From Clostridia bacterium (GTDB taxonomy: Bacteria > Bacillota > Clostridia > Oscillospirales > CAG-272): 17,842 bases of DNA. Shown piece after piece: positions 1-6,892 of this stretch. Every line of letters begins with the position of its first letter. Within the stretch, counting starts at the first letter, position 1. The stretch is taken from the NCBI GenBank assembly GCA_900753285.1, contig CAADYN010000212.1, positions 1 to 17,842 on the forward strand, given 5' to 3'. The position numbers were made by a program, and so were the translations under genes. The notes below the pieces were generated by a model, which was not told where the DNA came from, made no database searches, and saw only the letters and a list, made by a program, of their open reading frames with translations.

Positions 1-426
1 GGCAGGACAGTTTACGCAGGTGTTCTTGCACTGACGCTCGATACGCCAGAAAAGCCCGCCGCCGAGATCGTCACTGAGCGCACGGTCGTATGTCGCGTTG
101 AAATTTGCAATGGCGGTGTCAAGATACTTCTTCTCACCCGTGTAAATATAAGCTCTCGTGAGCGCGATAACAAGCCACATGATGTCGTCGTTGAACGGAT
201 TGAAAGCCCAGTCCGCGGTGTAGCTTCTGAGAACAAAGCCGTACATTTCTTCAAAATCCTTGAATACGCTCTTGTCGCCGGAAACCTCATAGTAGTCTTC
301 GATAATCTCAAATATTTCCGCGAAATCCCAGAAGTCAGCGCCGACATATTCGCCGTCCTTGTAGTATCTTGCCTTGTGCGCGTCAATAGCTTCTTTTGCG
401 CGTTTTATAAGTTCACTCTTTTCCAT
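1..426 (-). CDS. GH76-type glycoside hydrolase (alpha-1,6-mannanase family), C-terminal part off the left edge
   Basis: This is a partial gene: 142 codons are open from an ATG at 426 to the window edge. The start is supported by GGAGG at 436-440, nine bases upstream. The protein has no signal peptide, so it should be cytoplasmic. The pattern NPFNDDIMW (76-84), then a helix with RAY and KYLDTA (about 91-105), then GGGLFWR (122-128) and a KN pair (134-135) fits the alpha/alpha-barrel of GH76. In that family an Asp-Asp pair, here D80-D81, supplies the catalytic residues. GH76 enzymes act on alpha-1,6-mannan, but intracellular relatives are often of unknown specificity. The gene is divergent from a sugar-type MFS transporter, so uptake followed by cytoplasmic cleavage of a small saccharide is a reasonable inference. 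Related (alpha/alpha)6 families such as GH88 or AGE epimerases are less likely because of the NDD and GGG..W pattern. Confidence 0.72.
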   Translation of the reverse strand, partial: MEKSELIKRAKEAIDAHKARYYKDGEYVGADFWDFAEIFEIIEDYYEVSGDKSVFKDFEEMYGFVLRSYTADWAFNPFNDDIMWLVIALTRAYIYTGEKKYLDTAIANFNATYDRALSDDLGGGLFWRIERQCKNTCVNCPA

Positions 427-456
427 AGGTTAAATCCTCCGATTAATGATGCAGCT

Positions 457-485
457 ATTATACCATGAATACCGAACCGTGTCAA
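457..485 (-). promoter_or_regulatory. SigA promoter for the GH76 gene
   Basis: Read on the minus strand, TTGACA (485-480) is followed by a 17-base spacer and TATAAT (462-457). TGG lies directly before the -10, giving an extended -10. Both hexamers are perfect consensus. The promoter lies about 30 bases upstream of the start at 426 and stands back to back with the promoter of the transporter gene. Confidence 0.88.
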
Positions 486-513
486 TCTTACTGTGGTTTT
501 ACAAAAAAATATC

Positions 514-542
514 TTGCCAAAAGCGCGGAAACTGTGTATAAT
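514..542 (+). promoter_or_regulatory. SigA promoter for the MFS transporter / GDPD unit
   Basis: TTGCCA (514-519), a 17-base spacer and TATAAT (537-542) precede the ATG at 573. The -35 boxes of this and the divergent GH76 promoter are 28 bases apart (486-513). A regulator bound between them could control both. I found no convincing palindrome there. Confidence 0.85.
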
Positions 543-572
543 TTAAGAAGAAATAAACAAAGGCGGAATATT

Positions 573-2114
573 ATGAAACTCAACTACAAGCGCACCCTGT
601 TCGTAGGCTTTGCATTCTTCCTGATTTGCGCGTTCTGGCAGGCTTACGACAACATTATCCCAAAGATTTTGACCGATAAGTTCGGTATGTCGCAGATGTG
701 GTCCGGCGTTATCATGGCGCTTGACAATGTGCTCGCGGTTTTCCTGCTCCCCTTGTTCGGCGCTCTGTCCGATAAAAAGAAGACAAAGCTCGGCAAACGC
801 ACGCCTTTTATCCTGATAGGAACGCTGTGTGCGGCATTGCTTTTCGTGGGACTGTCCTTTGTCGACAATATGCAGCTCGCGCACCTGAACGAAATTGCCG
901 CTGTGACCGACACGACCTCCTCCGCGGAAAGAGACGAAGCCCTGCGCAGCCTCTATCGTGAAGAGCTTGACATAGGCAAAATAAGCGCGACGGAAGACCA
1001 AAGCCTTGTGAATGTCTACGGAGATGAGGATTCATTTGTTGACCACATAAACGAATACGGCGACAACACCTCAGAATGGGTAACAAAAGCAAGACAGGCT
1101 TACGCTTGGAAAAAGACCTGCGAAAATCCCGTGACGCTCGTCGTGTTTATCGTTATTCTCATGGGAGTTCTTGTTTCCATGTCAACGTTCCGCAGTCCTG
1201 CCGTAGCTCTCATGCCCGACGTAACGCCGAAGCCTCTCCGCTCAAAGGCAAACGCTGTCATAAACCTAATGGGAAGCGCGGGCGGTATTATAGTTCTCGT
1301 CCTCGGCATAGTATTCGGAACGGGAAAAACGCAGAACACCCTCATGAGCTACACGGTTTTCTTCATGACTGTGGCAATGATAATGCTCGTGTCGCTCCTT
1401 ATATTCATGCTCACTGTGAAAGAAGTGAAGTGGGCGGCTGAAGCTGAAAAAATCAACGACGAGCTTGACGGAGTCACCGAAGAAGAAGCGGAAAAGCACA
1501 CTCTCTCAAAGGAAGAAAAGCGTTCACTCCTGTTCATCCTCGCGTCCGTTGTGCTCTGGTACATGGGATATAACGCCGTGACAAGCAAATATTCCGTTTA
1601 CGCGGGAGACGTGCTCGGACTGGACTTCAACCTTACGCTTATCATAGCACAGGCTGCGGCTATTATCTCCTATATTCCCGTAGGCATAATCTCGTCAAAG
1701 CTCGGCAGAAAAAAGACAATCTTAGCAGGCGTTTTCATCCTCGGATTCGCGTTTGCGGCAGCTTCGTTTATGCGTGAAGGCAGTAATATCTGGGTTATGA
1801 ACACACTCTTCGCTCTCGCAGGAATAGGATGGGCAACGATTAACGTAAACAGCTATCCCATGGTGGTTGAGATGGCGAAGTCGTCCGACACGGGCAAGTA
1901 CACCGGCTTCTACTACACCGCCAGCATGAGCGCACAAATCGTAACTCCCATATTCAGCGGATTCTTCCTTACATATGTAGGAATGAAAACACTGTTCCCG
2001 TACGCGGCGATATTCGTGTTCCTCGCGTTTGTTACAATGCTGTTCGTGAAGCACGGCGACTCAAAAATCGAAGAAAAGAAAGATATACTCGAACATCTCG
2101 ACGTAGGTGACTGA
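573..2114 (+). CDS. MFS transporter, SLC45/GPH-like, probable sugar permease
   Basis: A 513-residue integral membrane protein with about 12 predicted helices. The start at 573 is chosen because AGGCGG (561-566) lies six bases upstream and the promoter -10 lies at 537-542. The longer open frame back to 465 would begin upstream of the promoter. The loop between helices 2 and 3 (63-79, GALSDKKKTKLGKRTPF) is the motif-A-like signature seen in sugar:cation symporters and SLC45 sucrose-type carriers. FRSPAVALMPDVTP (206-219) followed by RSKANAV is a second family block. An acidic, soluble stretch of about 85 residues (about 98-183) sits between helices 3 and 4, predicted outside the cell. A charged cytoplasmic linker (about 283-316) separates the two six-helix halves. 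The substrate is not known; the GH76 neighbour suggests a saccharide. The next gene starts six bases after the stop. Confidence 0.85.
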   Translation: MKLNYKRTLFVGFAFFLICAFWQAYDNIIPKILTDKFGMSQMWSGVIMALDNVLAVFLLPLFGALSDKKKTKLGKRTPFILIGTLCAALLFVGLSFVDNMQLAHLNEIAAVTDTTSSAERDEALRSLYREELDIGKISATEDQSLVNVYGDEDSFVDHINEYGDNTSEWVTKARQAYAWKKTCENPVTLVVFIVILMGVLVSMSTFRSPAVALMPDVTPKPLRSKANAVINLMGSAGGIIVLVLGIVFGTGKTQNTLMSYTVFFMTVAMIMLVSLLIFMLTVKEVKWAAEAEKINDELDGVTEEEAEKHTLSKEEKRSLLFILASVVLWYMGYNAVTSKYSVYAGDVLGLDFNLTLIIAQAAAIISYIPVGIISSKLGRKKTILAGVFILGFAFAAASFMREGSNIWVMNTLFALAGIGWATINVNSYPMVVEMAKSSDTGKYTGFYYTASMSAQIVTPIFSGFFLTYVGMKTLFPYAAIFVFLAFVTMLFVKHGDSKIEEKKDILEHLDVGD

Positions 2115-2120
2115 TAAATT

Positions 2121-2915
2121 ATGACACTGCTTATTGTAATAGCCGTAATTATACTGCTGTATGTATTCGTGCTTCTCCGACCGCAGAGACGCGAAATAGA
2201 CCGCTTCTGCCTCAGACCATATGCTCACCGAGGACAGCACGACGAAAATCTCCCCGAAAACTCGCTCGCGGCATTCAGAAGAGCCGTAGAGAACGGATAC
2301 GGAATCGAGCTTGACTTGCAGCTTTCCTCCGACGGCGAGGTCATGGTAATGCATGACTATAACCTCGAGCGAATGACGGGATGCGATAAGATGCTGAAAG
2401 AGCTGACCGCCGCGGAGCTTCAAAAGCTGCATTTAAACGGCACGGAAGAGCGCGTTCCCACGCTGAAAGAGGTTCTCGATATCGTAAAAGGAAAAGTCCC
2501 GCTTCTAATTGAGCTGAAAGGCGAGAGCACGGACGTCTCCCTCTGCCCGAAAGCGAACGAAATACTCAAGAATTACAGCGGAAAGTACATCATCGAGTCG
2601 TTCAATCCCCTTATGCTGAGCTGGTACCGCAAAAACAGACCTGACGTTGTGCGCGGGATTCTCATTACCAATATCTGCCACGAGAAAAAGCACACTCCCT
2701 CAAACTTTGTCCTCGGCGCAATGATGCTCAACGTCGCGGCAAGACCGAATTTTATCTCCTACGACCTCAGACACCGCGGATATTTTTCGATATGGCTCTC
2801 AACAAGGCTGTTCGGCGTCGCGCGTTTCGGATGGACGGTCAGCAGTGAAGAGGGCATGAAAATATCAAAGGAAGAGAACGCGTACCCGATTTTTGAATCC
2901 ATCATCCCGAAATAA
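2121..2915 (+). CDS. Membrane-anchored glycerophosphodiester phosphodiesterase (GDPD)
   Basis: A 264-residue protein with one N-terminal transmembrane helix (about 2-19) and a GDPD TIM-barrel domain. GDPDs hydrolyse glycerophosphodiesters to glycerol-3-phosphate and an alcohol. Family residues are visible: HRG at 36-38, ENS at 46-48, E63 and D65 in GIELDLQ, H78 in VMHD, ELK at 131-133, and W238 in FGWTV. No lipobox or signal cleavage site is seen, so the helix is probably an anchor; which side the domain faces is uncertain. The start at 2121 follows the transporter stop by six bases and uses AGGTGA (2104-2109), which lies inside the end of that gene, so the two are co-transcribed and probably translationally coupled. 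The natural substrate (phospholipid head-group diesters or teichoic-acid-like polymers) cannot be read from the sequence. Confidence 0.88.
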   Translation: MTLLIVIAVIILLYVFVLLRPQRREIDRFCLRPYAHRGQHDENLPENSLAAFRRAVENGYGIELDLQLSSDGEVMVMHDYNLERMTGCDKMLKELTAAELQKLHLNGTEERVPTLKEVLDIVKGKVPLLIELKGESTDVSLCPKANEILKNYSGKYIIESFNPLMLSWYRKNRPDVVRGILITNICHEKKHTPSNFVLGAMMLNVAARPNFISYDLRHRGYFSIWLSTRLFGVARFGWTVSSEEGMKISKEENAYPIFESIIPK

Positions 2916-2918
2916 TCA

Positions 2919-2950
2919 GTCATAAGCGGATGTATCGGCGAGTATACTTG
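2919..2950 (+). promoter_or_regulatory. Possible SigE (mother-cell) promoter for spoIVA
   Basis: GTCATAA (2919-2925) resembles the SigE -35 core. TATACTT (2943-2949) partly matches the CATACA-type -10, keeping ATAC, but the spacer is a little long. spoIVA is a SigE gene in Bacillus subtilis, which is why I looked here. No good SigA promoter is present in the 67-base gap. The match is weak and is offered as a candidate only. Confidence 0.35.
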
Positions 2951-2982
2951 AACAGTGATAAAGAAACCTGTTCGGAGGAATT

Positions 2983-4497
2983 ATGACCGATACAAAAATA
3001 TACCGTGATATAGCGGAAAGAACCGGCGGCAACGTTTACATCGGAGTGGTGGGACCCGTAAGAAGCGGAAAAAGCACATTCATAAAGAAATTCATGGACA
3101 GCGTAGTCATACCGTGCATTTCGTCCGACTTTGATAAGGAAAGAGCAAGGGATGAACTTCCCCAAAGCGCGGGCGGAAAAACCGTCATGACCACCGAGCC
3201 GAAATTCATCCCGGACGAGGGTGTGGGAATTAAAACCTCCGACGGGACGGAGCTGAAAGTAAAGCTCATTGACTGCGTGGGATACATGATACCCGAAGCT
3301 CTCGGAGGAGAAGAAAACGGGGAAGAGCGCATGGTGCATACTCCGTGGCATAAAGATCCCGTTCCGTTTGAGACGGCTGCTGAATACGGTACGCGAAAGG
3401 TAATCTCGGAGCACTCTACCATCGGAATGCTTGTGACGAGCGACGGCACAATAGGGGATTTTCCGAGAGACAACTATGCCGGAGCGGAAGAAAGAGTCGC
3501 CGCCGAGCTTACGGAGCTGAACAAGCCGTTTGCCGTTATCCTCAATTCCGCAAAGCCGGAGTCGGAGTCATCCGTTGCGCTCGCGATGAAGCTCGAGAAA
3601 AAATACGGCGCGCCGGTCGCTCTTGTGAACTGCATGGAGCTTGACGCGGAGGACATTTGGAACATACTCGCAATGCTTCTCGAAGAATTCCCAGCAAAAG
3701 AAGCCGATATAGTTCTGCCTGGATGGACGTCTGTGCTACCGCCGGAGCATAAGCTGAAAAAAGCCATACGTGAGAGCGTTACCGAAGCGGCGTCGTGCAT
3801 GGTGAAGCTGAAAGACATTCGCGGCGCGTTCTCGGAAAAGCTCACGGACGGCATGAAAAAAGCGGTAGGAATGTGCGGCAGTTATTCCGACGAAGTGAAA
3901 GTGACATCATCGGGAACTGACGCTGGAGAGGGAAACGCTGTGGTTGACGTAAATTTGCCGGAGGGGCTGTATTTTGACGTTATATCCGAGATAACCGGCA
4001 TACCGATGAAAAACCAGACGGAGCTTCTCGGAGCAATAGACGCACTCTCCGCCGCCAAACACGAACTCGACAAATATAAAAGCGCAATCGACGATGTAAA
4101 CGAGCGCGGCTACGGAATAGTTGTACCCGACAGCGAAAGCCTTACCCTTGACGAGCCTGAGATAGTCCGACAGTCGGGCGGGTACGGCGTAAAGATAAAG
4201 GCGCGCGCTTCGTCAATCCACATGATAAAGACGAACATAGAGACTGAGATAAACCCGATAGTGGGAACGGAACAGCAGTCGGAGGAAATGGTGGCGTTCC
4301 TAAAGAACGGAATGGAAGAAACTCCCGAGGACGTGTGGAACTCCAATATGTTCGGCAGATCGCTGTATGACCTTGTGAACGACGGTCTCAGAACAAAGCT
4401 CGCGAATATGCCGGACGACGCGAGAATAAAGTTCGGCGAAACCCTGTCTAAGGTGATAAACGAAGGCAGTCAGGGACTTATTTGCATAATACTGTAA
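2983..4497 (+). CDS. spoIVA: Stage IV sporulation protein A, spore coat base-layer ATPase
   Basis: A 504-residue protein, close to the 492 of B. subtilis SpoIVA, and similar end to end. SpoIVA is made in the mother cell, binds the forespore outer membrane and polymerises irreversibly on ATP hydrolysis to form the platform for coat assembly. Conserved features include RDIAERTGG near the start, the Walker A GPVRSGKS (24-31, K30), the sensor Thr region TVMTTEPKF (67-75), and the Walker B aspartate D97 in LIDCVGY. Also present are TRKVISEHSTIG and GTIGDFPR, LDEPEIVRQ, SIHMIK and the C-terminal SQGLICIIL. The start is fixed by GGAGGA (2974-2979) three bases before the ATG and by alignment to known N-termini. 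It stands alone between a candidate SigE promoter and a strong terminator. Its intact state implies the organism forms spores or did so recently. Confidence 0.97.
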   Translation: MTDTKIYRDIAERTGGNVYIGVVGPVRSGKSTFIKKFMDSVVIPCISSDFDKERARDELPQSAGGKTVMTTEPKFIPDEGVGIKTSDGTELKVKLIDCVGYMIPEALGGEENGEERMVHTPWHKDPVPFETAAEYGTRKVISEHSTIGMLVTSDGTIGDFPRDNYAGAEERVAAELTELNKPFAVILNSAKPESESSVALAMKLEKKYGAPVALVNCMELDAEDIWNILAMLLEEFPAKEADIVLPGWTSVLPPEHKLKKAIRESVTEAASCMVKLKDIRGAFSEKLTDGMKKAVGMCGSYSDEVKVTSSGTDAGEGNAVVDVNLPEGLYFDVISEITGIPMKNQTELLGAIDALSAAKHELDKYKSAIDDVNERGYGIVVPDSESLTLDEPEIVRQSGGYGVKIKARASSIHMIKTNIETEINPIVGTEQQSEEMVAFLKNGMEETPEDVWNSNMFGRSLYDLVNDGLRTKLANMPDDARIKFGETLSKVINEGSQGLICIIL

Positions 4498-4506
4498 AAT
4501 AACATG

Positions 4507-4561
4507 GCGCGGATTTTCCTTTTCGAGAAGAAGAGGGAATGTCCGCGCTTTCTTTATTTTT
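4507..4561 (+). terminator. Intrinsic terminator after spoIVA
   Basis: GCGCGGA (4507-4513) pairs perfectly with TCCGCGC (4542-4548). The interior arms can extend the stem (TTCC with GGAA, partly by G-U pairs). A T-rich tail follows (4549-4561). It lies nine bases beyond the spoIVA stop and insulates the next unit. Confidence 0.88.
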
Positions 4562-4574
4562 AATCATAATTTCA

Positions 4575-4603
4575 TTGATTTTATCTCTTTTATAGAGTAA
4601 AAT
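4575..4603 (+). promoter_or_regulatory. SigA promoter for cardiolipin synthase
   Basis: TTGATT (4575-4580), a 17-base spacer and TAAAAT (4598-4603) lie 28 bases upstream of the ATG at 4631, directly after the spoIVA terminator. Confidence 0.7.
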
Positions 4604-4630
4604 ATATACACCAATAAAAAAGAGGTATCT

Positions 4631-6166
4631 ATGAAAAAACTGAAAAAGCTCATATTCAGCCGCGTGTTCGTGGTAGGCGTGCTCATACTGATGCAGCTGC
4701 TTATGATACTTTCGATGACTGTTGAGTTCACAAAGTATTTCATCGTCTACTACGCAGTCATGTTTGTGCTTGCGTTCGTTTTTGTTTTGAAGATAATCAA
4801 CACGAATCAGAACATGGCGTACAAGCTGGCGTGGATAGTGGTGGTATTCATATTTCCGGCGTTCGGCGTGGCTCTGTACATGATATTCAGCGGAAACCGG
4901 CTTTCCAATCGTTCGATTAAAAAAATGCGGTTCATGGAAGGCATCAGCTCGGCGGTACTCGGCAAAGGTGAAAATGTCGTAGCGGAGCTTGCAGAGGACG
5001 ATAAAAACGCCGAAAAGCAGGCAAAATACATCCGCAACGCCGCAAAGTATCCGCCGTACAGAAACGGAAGGCTCGATTACTTCAAAACCGGCGAAGAGGC
5101 TTTTGTCGTAATGCTTGAAGAGCTTGAAAAAGCCGAAAAATATATCTTTATCGAGTATTTTATCATAAGCGAAGGGGAAATGTGGAATAGAATACACGAT
5201 ATTTTAAAGAAAAAGGTGCGCGACGGAGTGGATGTGAGAGTTATCTACGACGACATCGGATGCATCATGACACTGAAAAGAGATTTCGCCGCGCAGCTTG
5301 AAGCTGAAGGAATAAAATGCCGCGTGTTCCACCGTTTTGTTCCCGTGCTTTCTTCAAGACAGAACAACCGCGACCACAGAAAAATCTGCGTGATTGACGG
5401 AAAAGTCGCATTCACGGGCGGAATTAACATAGCCGACGAATATATCAACACGATAGTGAAGTACGGCTACTGGAAGGACAACGCGATAGTAACCGACGGA
5501 GAAGCCGCGTGGAGCTTTACCGTAATGTTCCTCTCAATGTGGGAATATCTCTGCCATACTCCGGCGTCCGAAGCGGGAAAATACGATAAATTCAAGCCGG
5601 ACAACCTTTCCGCGGTACAGGAAAACGACGGATTCATTCAGCCGTACTCCGACGATCCGCTTGATTTTGAACCTGTCGGAGAAAACGTTTACCTCGGAAT
5701 GATATCCGCCGCGCACGACTATATCTGGATAACAACGCCGTACCTTATCATAGACGAGCAGATGGAGCAGGCGCTTCTCACAGCGGTAAAGAGCGGAGTT
5801 GACGTGAGAATCGTTACCCCCGGCATACCCGACAAGAAGATAGTAAACGAAACGACGAAGTCATATTACCCGAATCTCATCAGAAACGGCGTGAAGATAT
5901 ACGAGTATCAGCCCGGCTTCATCCACGCGAAAACCTTCCTCTGCGACGACAAATACGCCACAGTCGGAAGCATCAATCTTGACTACAGAAGTCTGTATCT
6001 GCATTTCGAGTGCGGCGTATGGATGTATAAAACAAGCTGTATTAAGGATATAAAGGACGACTTTATCGGAATATTCGCCGAAAGCAAGGAAGCGGAAGAG
6101 ACAAAGTGCGGCTTTATCAGGCAGATGTTCCGCGGAGTGATGGAGCTTCTCGCACCGCTTCTTTAA
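4631..6166 (+). CDS. cls: Cardiolipin synthase (phospholipase D superfamily)
   Basis: A 511-residue membrane enzyme that condenses two phosphatidylglycerols into cardiolipin and glycerol. Two or three N-terminal helices (about 10-30, 36-54, 67-86) include the typical PLD nuclease N-terminal stretch ending in YMIFSGNR. Two HKD catalytic motifs follow: HRKICVID (H249, K251, D256) and HAKTFLCD (H432, K434, D439). GSINLDYRS (446-454) is the usual segment after the second motif. The length is normal for Firmicutes Cls. AGAGGT (4621-4626) supports the ATG at 4631. The TAA stop overlaps the TAA stop of the convergent trmL by the palindrome TTAA (6163-6166), and no terminator is visible between them. 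The family is secure; other phosphatidyltransferases of this family are possible but less likely. Confidence 0.93.
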   Translation: MKKLKKLIFSRVFVVGVLILMQLLMILSMTVEFTKYFIVYYAVMFVLAFVFVLKIINTNQNMAYKLAWIVVVFIFPAFGVALYMIFSGNRLSNRSIKKMRFMEGISSAVLGKGENVVAELAEDDKNAEKQAKYIRNAAKYPPYRNGRLDYFKTGEEAFVVMLEELEKAEKYIFIEYFIISEGEMWNRIHDILKKKVRDGVDVRVIYDDIGCIMTLKRDFAAQLEAEGIKCRVFHRFVPVLSSRQNNRDHRKICVIDGKVAFTGGINIADEYINTIVKYGYWKDNAIVTDGEAAWSFTVMFLSMWEYLCHTPASEAGKYDKFKPDNLSAVQENDGFIQPYSDDPLDFEPVGENVYLGMISAAHDYIWITTPYLIIDEQMEQALLTAVKSGVDVRIVTPGIPDKKIVNETTKSYYPNLIRNGVKIYEYQPGFIHAKTFLCDDKYATVGSINLDYRSLYLHFECGVWMYKTSCIKDIKDDFIGIFAESKEAEETKCGFIRQMFRGVMELLAPLL

Positions 6167-6651
6167 TCCAGATACGAGCTTTCGCTTTGCTGACCTCGGA
6201 ATCCCTGCTGACGGAGAACCTCATAAACTCCGATAGCCGCGGAATTTGACAGGTTCAGACTGCGCAGGTTCTCTCTCATCGGGATTCTCACGCATCTCTC
6301 TATATTAACGCGAAGAAAATTCTCGGGCAGTCCTTTTGTCTCCTTGCCGAAGAAGAGGAATACGGGAGTTTTGTATTCTACATCGGTATAGCATCGCGGC
6401 GCTTTTGTCGAGAAAAGATAAAAATCGCACCCCGGATTCTTCTCAAAGAAGTCGTCGAGATTTTCGTAATACGTGATATCGAGCAGGTGCCAGTAGTCAA
6501 GACCCGCGCGTTTGAGCTTTCTGTCGTCAATCTCGAATCCCATCGGCTTTATTATGTGAAGCGCGGCTCCGGTGGCGGCACAGGTTCTTGCGATGTTTCC
6601 CGTGTTCTGTGGAATCTCCGGCTCGTGCAGAACAATGTTTATGTCTTTCAT
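6163..6651 (-). CDS. trmL: tRNA (cytidine/uridine-34-2'-O)-methyltransferase TrmL
   Basis: A 162-residue SPOUT-class RNA methyltransferase that 2'-O-methylates the wobble base of certain leucine tRNAs using S-adenosylmethionine. The three knot-forming blocks are clear: PEIPQNTGNIARTCAATG (11-28), FGKETKGLPE (101-110), and RIPMRENLRSLNLSNSAA starting at 122. I choose the ATG at 6651 over the in-frame GTG at 6657. GGAG (6662-6659) lies seven bases from the ATG, but only one or two from the GTG. A consensus promoter stands just upstream. The gene is monocistronic as far as visible and converges on cls with a four-base overlap of stop codons. Confidence 0.95.
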   Translation of the reverse strand: MKDINIVLHEPEIPQNTGNIARTCAATGAALHIIKPMGFEIDDRKLKRAGLDYWHLLDITYYENLDDFFEKNPGCDFYLFSTKAPRCYTDVEYKTPVFLFFGKETKGLPENFLRVNIERCVRIPMRENLRSLNLSNSAAIGVYEVLRQQGFRGQQSESSYLD

Positions 6652-6682
6652 TTTCACTCTCCATAAAAGAAATGCACCTCAT

Positions 6683-6711
6683 ATTATATATCATAACGTG
6701 TGTTTTTGCAA
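6683..6711 (-). promoter_or_regulatory. SigA promoter for trmL
   Basis: On the minus strand, TTGCAA (6711-6706), a 17-base spacer and TATAAT (6688-6683) lie about 31 bases upstream of the trmL start. Confidence 0.8.
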
Positions 6712-6725
6712 TAAAGAGAGGAAAT

Positions 6726-6776
6726 ATGGCACGAAATAGCGCAAATTATTTTAATATCGGCGAGACTTTTAAATAA
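6726..6776 (+). CDS. Possible 16-codon ORF in the trmL-secA gap
   Basis: ATG at 6726 follows GAGAGG (6716-6721) by four bases and opens 16 codons (MARNSANYFNIGETFK) to a TAA at 6774. There is no plus-strand promoter before it, and it lies upstream of the likely secA -10 box, so it would not be in the main secA message. It has no hydrophobic or stalling-type segment such as SecM would show. It may be chance; no function is proposed. Confidence 0.15.
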   Translation: MARNSANYFNIGETFK

Positions 6777-6792
6777 ATTTACATTTAATACC

Positions 6793-6820
6793 TTAATCAT
6801 TTCAATAAATGCGGTATAAT
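6793..6820 (+). promoter_or_regulatory. Likely secA promoter
   Basis: A perfect TATAAT (6815-6820) sits in AT-rich DNA. The best -35 is poor (TTAATC at 6793-6798, 16-base spacer). Transcription would start near 6827 and leave a leader of about 66 bases that holds the unusual ribosome site described separately. Confidence 0.55.
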
Positions 6821-6861
6821 AATAGAATAAAAGTGTTTTTTTGCAACTGTAAATAATTAAC

Positions 6862-6892
6862 GGAGGACAGCGGACTATTCCGCTTCAATAAA
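6862..6892 (+). promoter_or_regulatory. secA ribosome site with a hairpin between SD and start codon
   Basis: GGAGG (6862-6866) is 26 bases from the ATG at 6893, too far for normal initiation. The gap holds a perfect six-base-pair hairpin, AGCGGA (6869-6874) with TCCGCT (6879-6884), and a CTAT loop. Folded, two bases lie before the stem and eight after it (6885-6892), giving an effective spacing of ten. There is no other SD near the ATG, and the frame upstream to the stop at 6854 has no ATG, GTG or TTG. Confidence 0.65.

Noticed and set aside
465..572. Upstream ATG extending the MFS protein by 36 residues
   Set aside because: It lies upstream of the mapped-by-sequence promoter, has no SD, and the added peptide is not membrane-like.
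4478..5197. 239-codon minus-strand ORF at the start of cardiolipin synthase
   Set aside because: It runs antisense through a terminator, a promoter and the start of cls, and is rich in His and Tyr as expected for a shadow frame.
6655..6657. GTG start for trmL giving two more residues
   Set aside because: The SD would be only one or two bases from the GTG, while the ATG at 6651 has ideal seven-base spacing.
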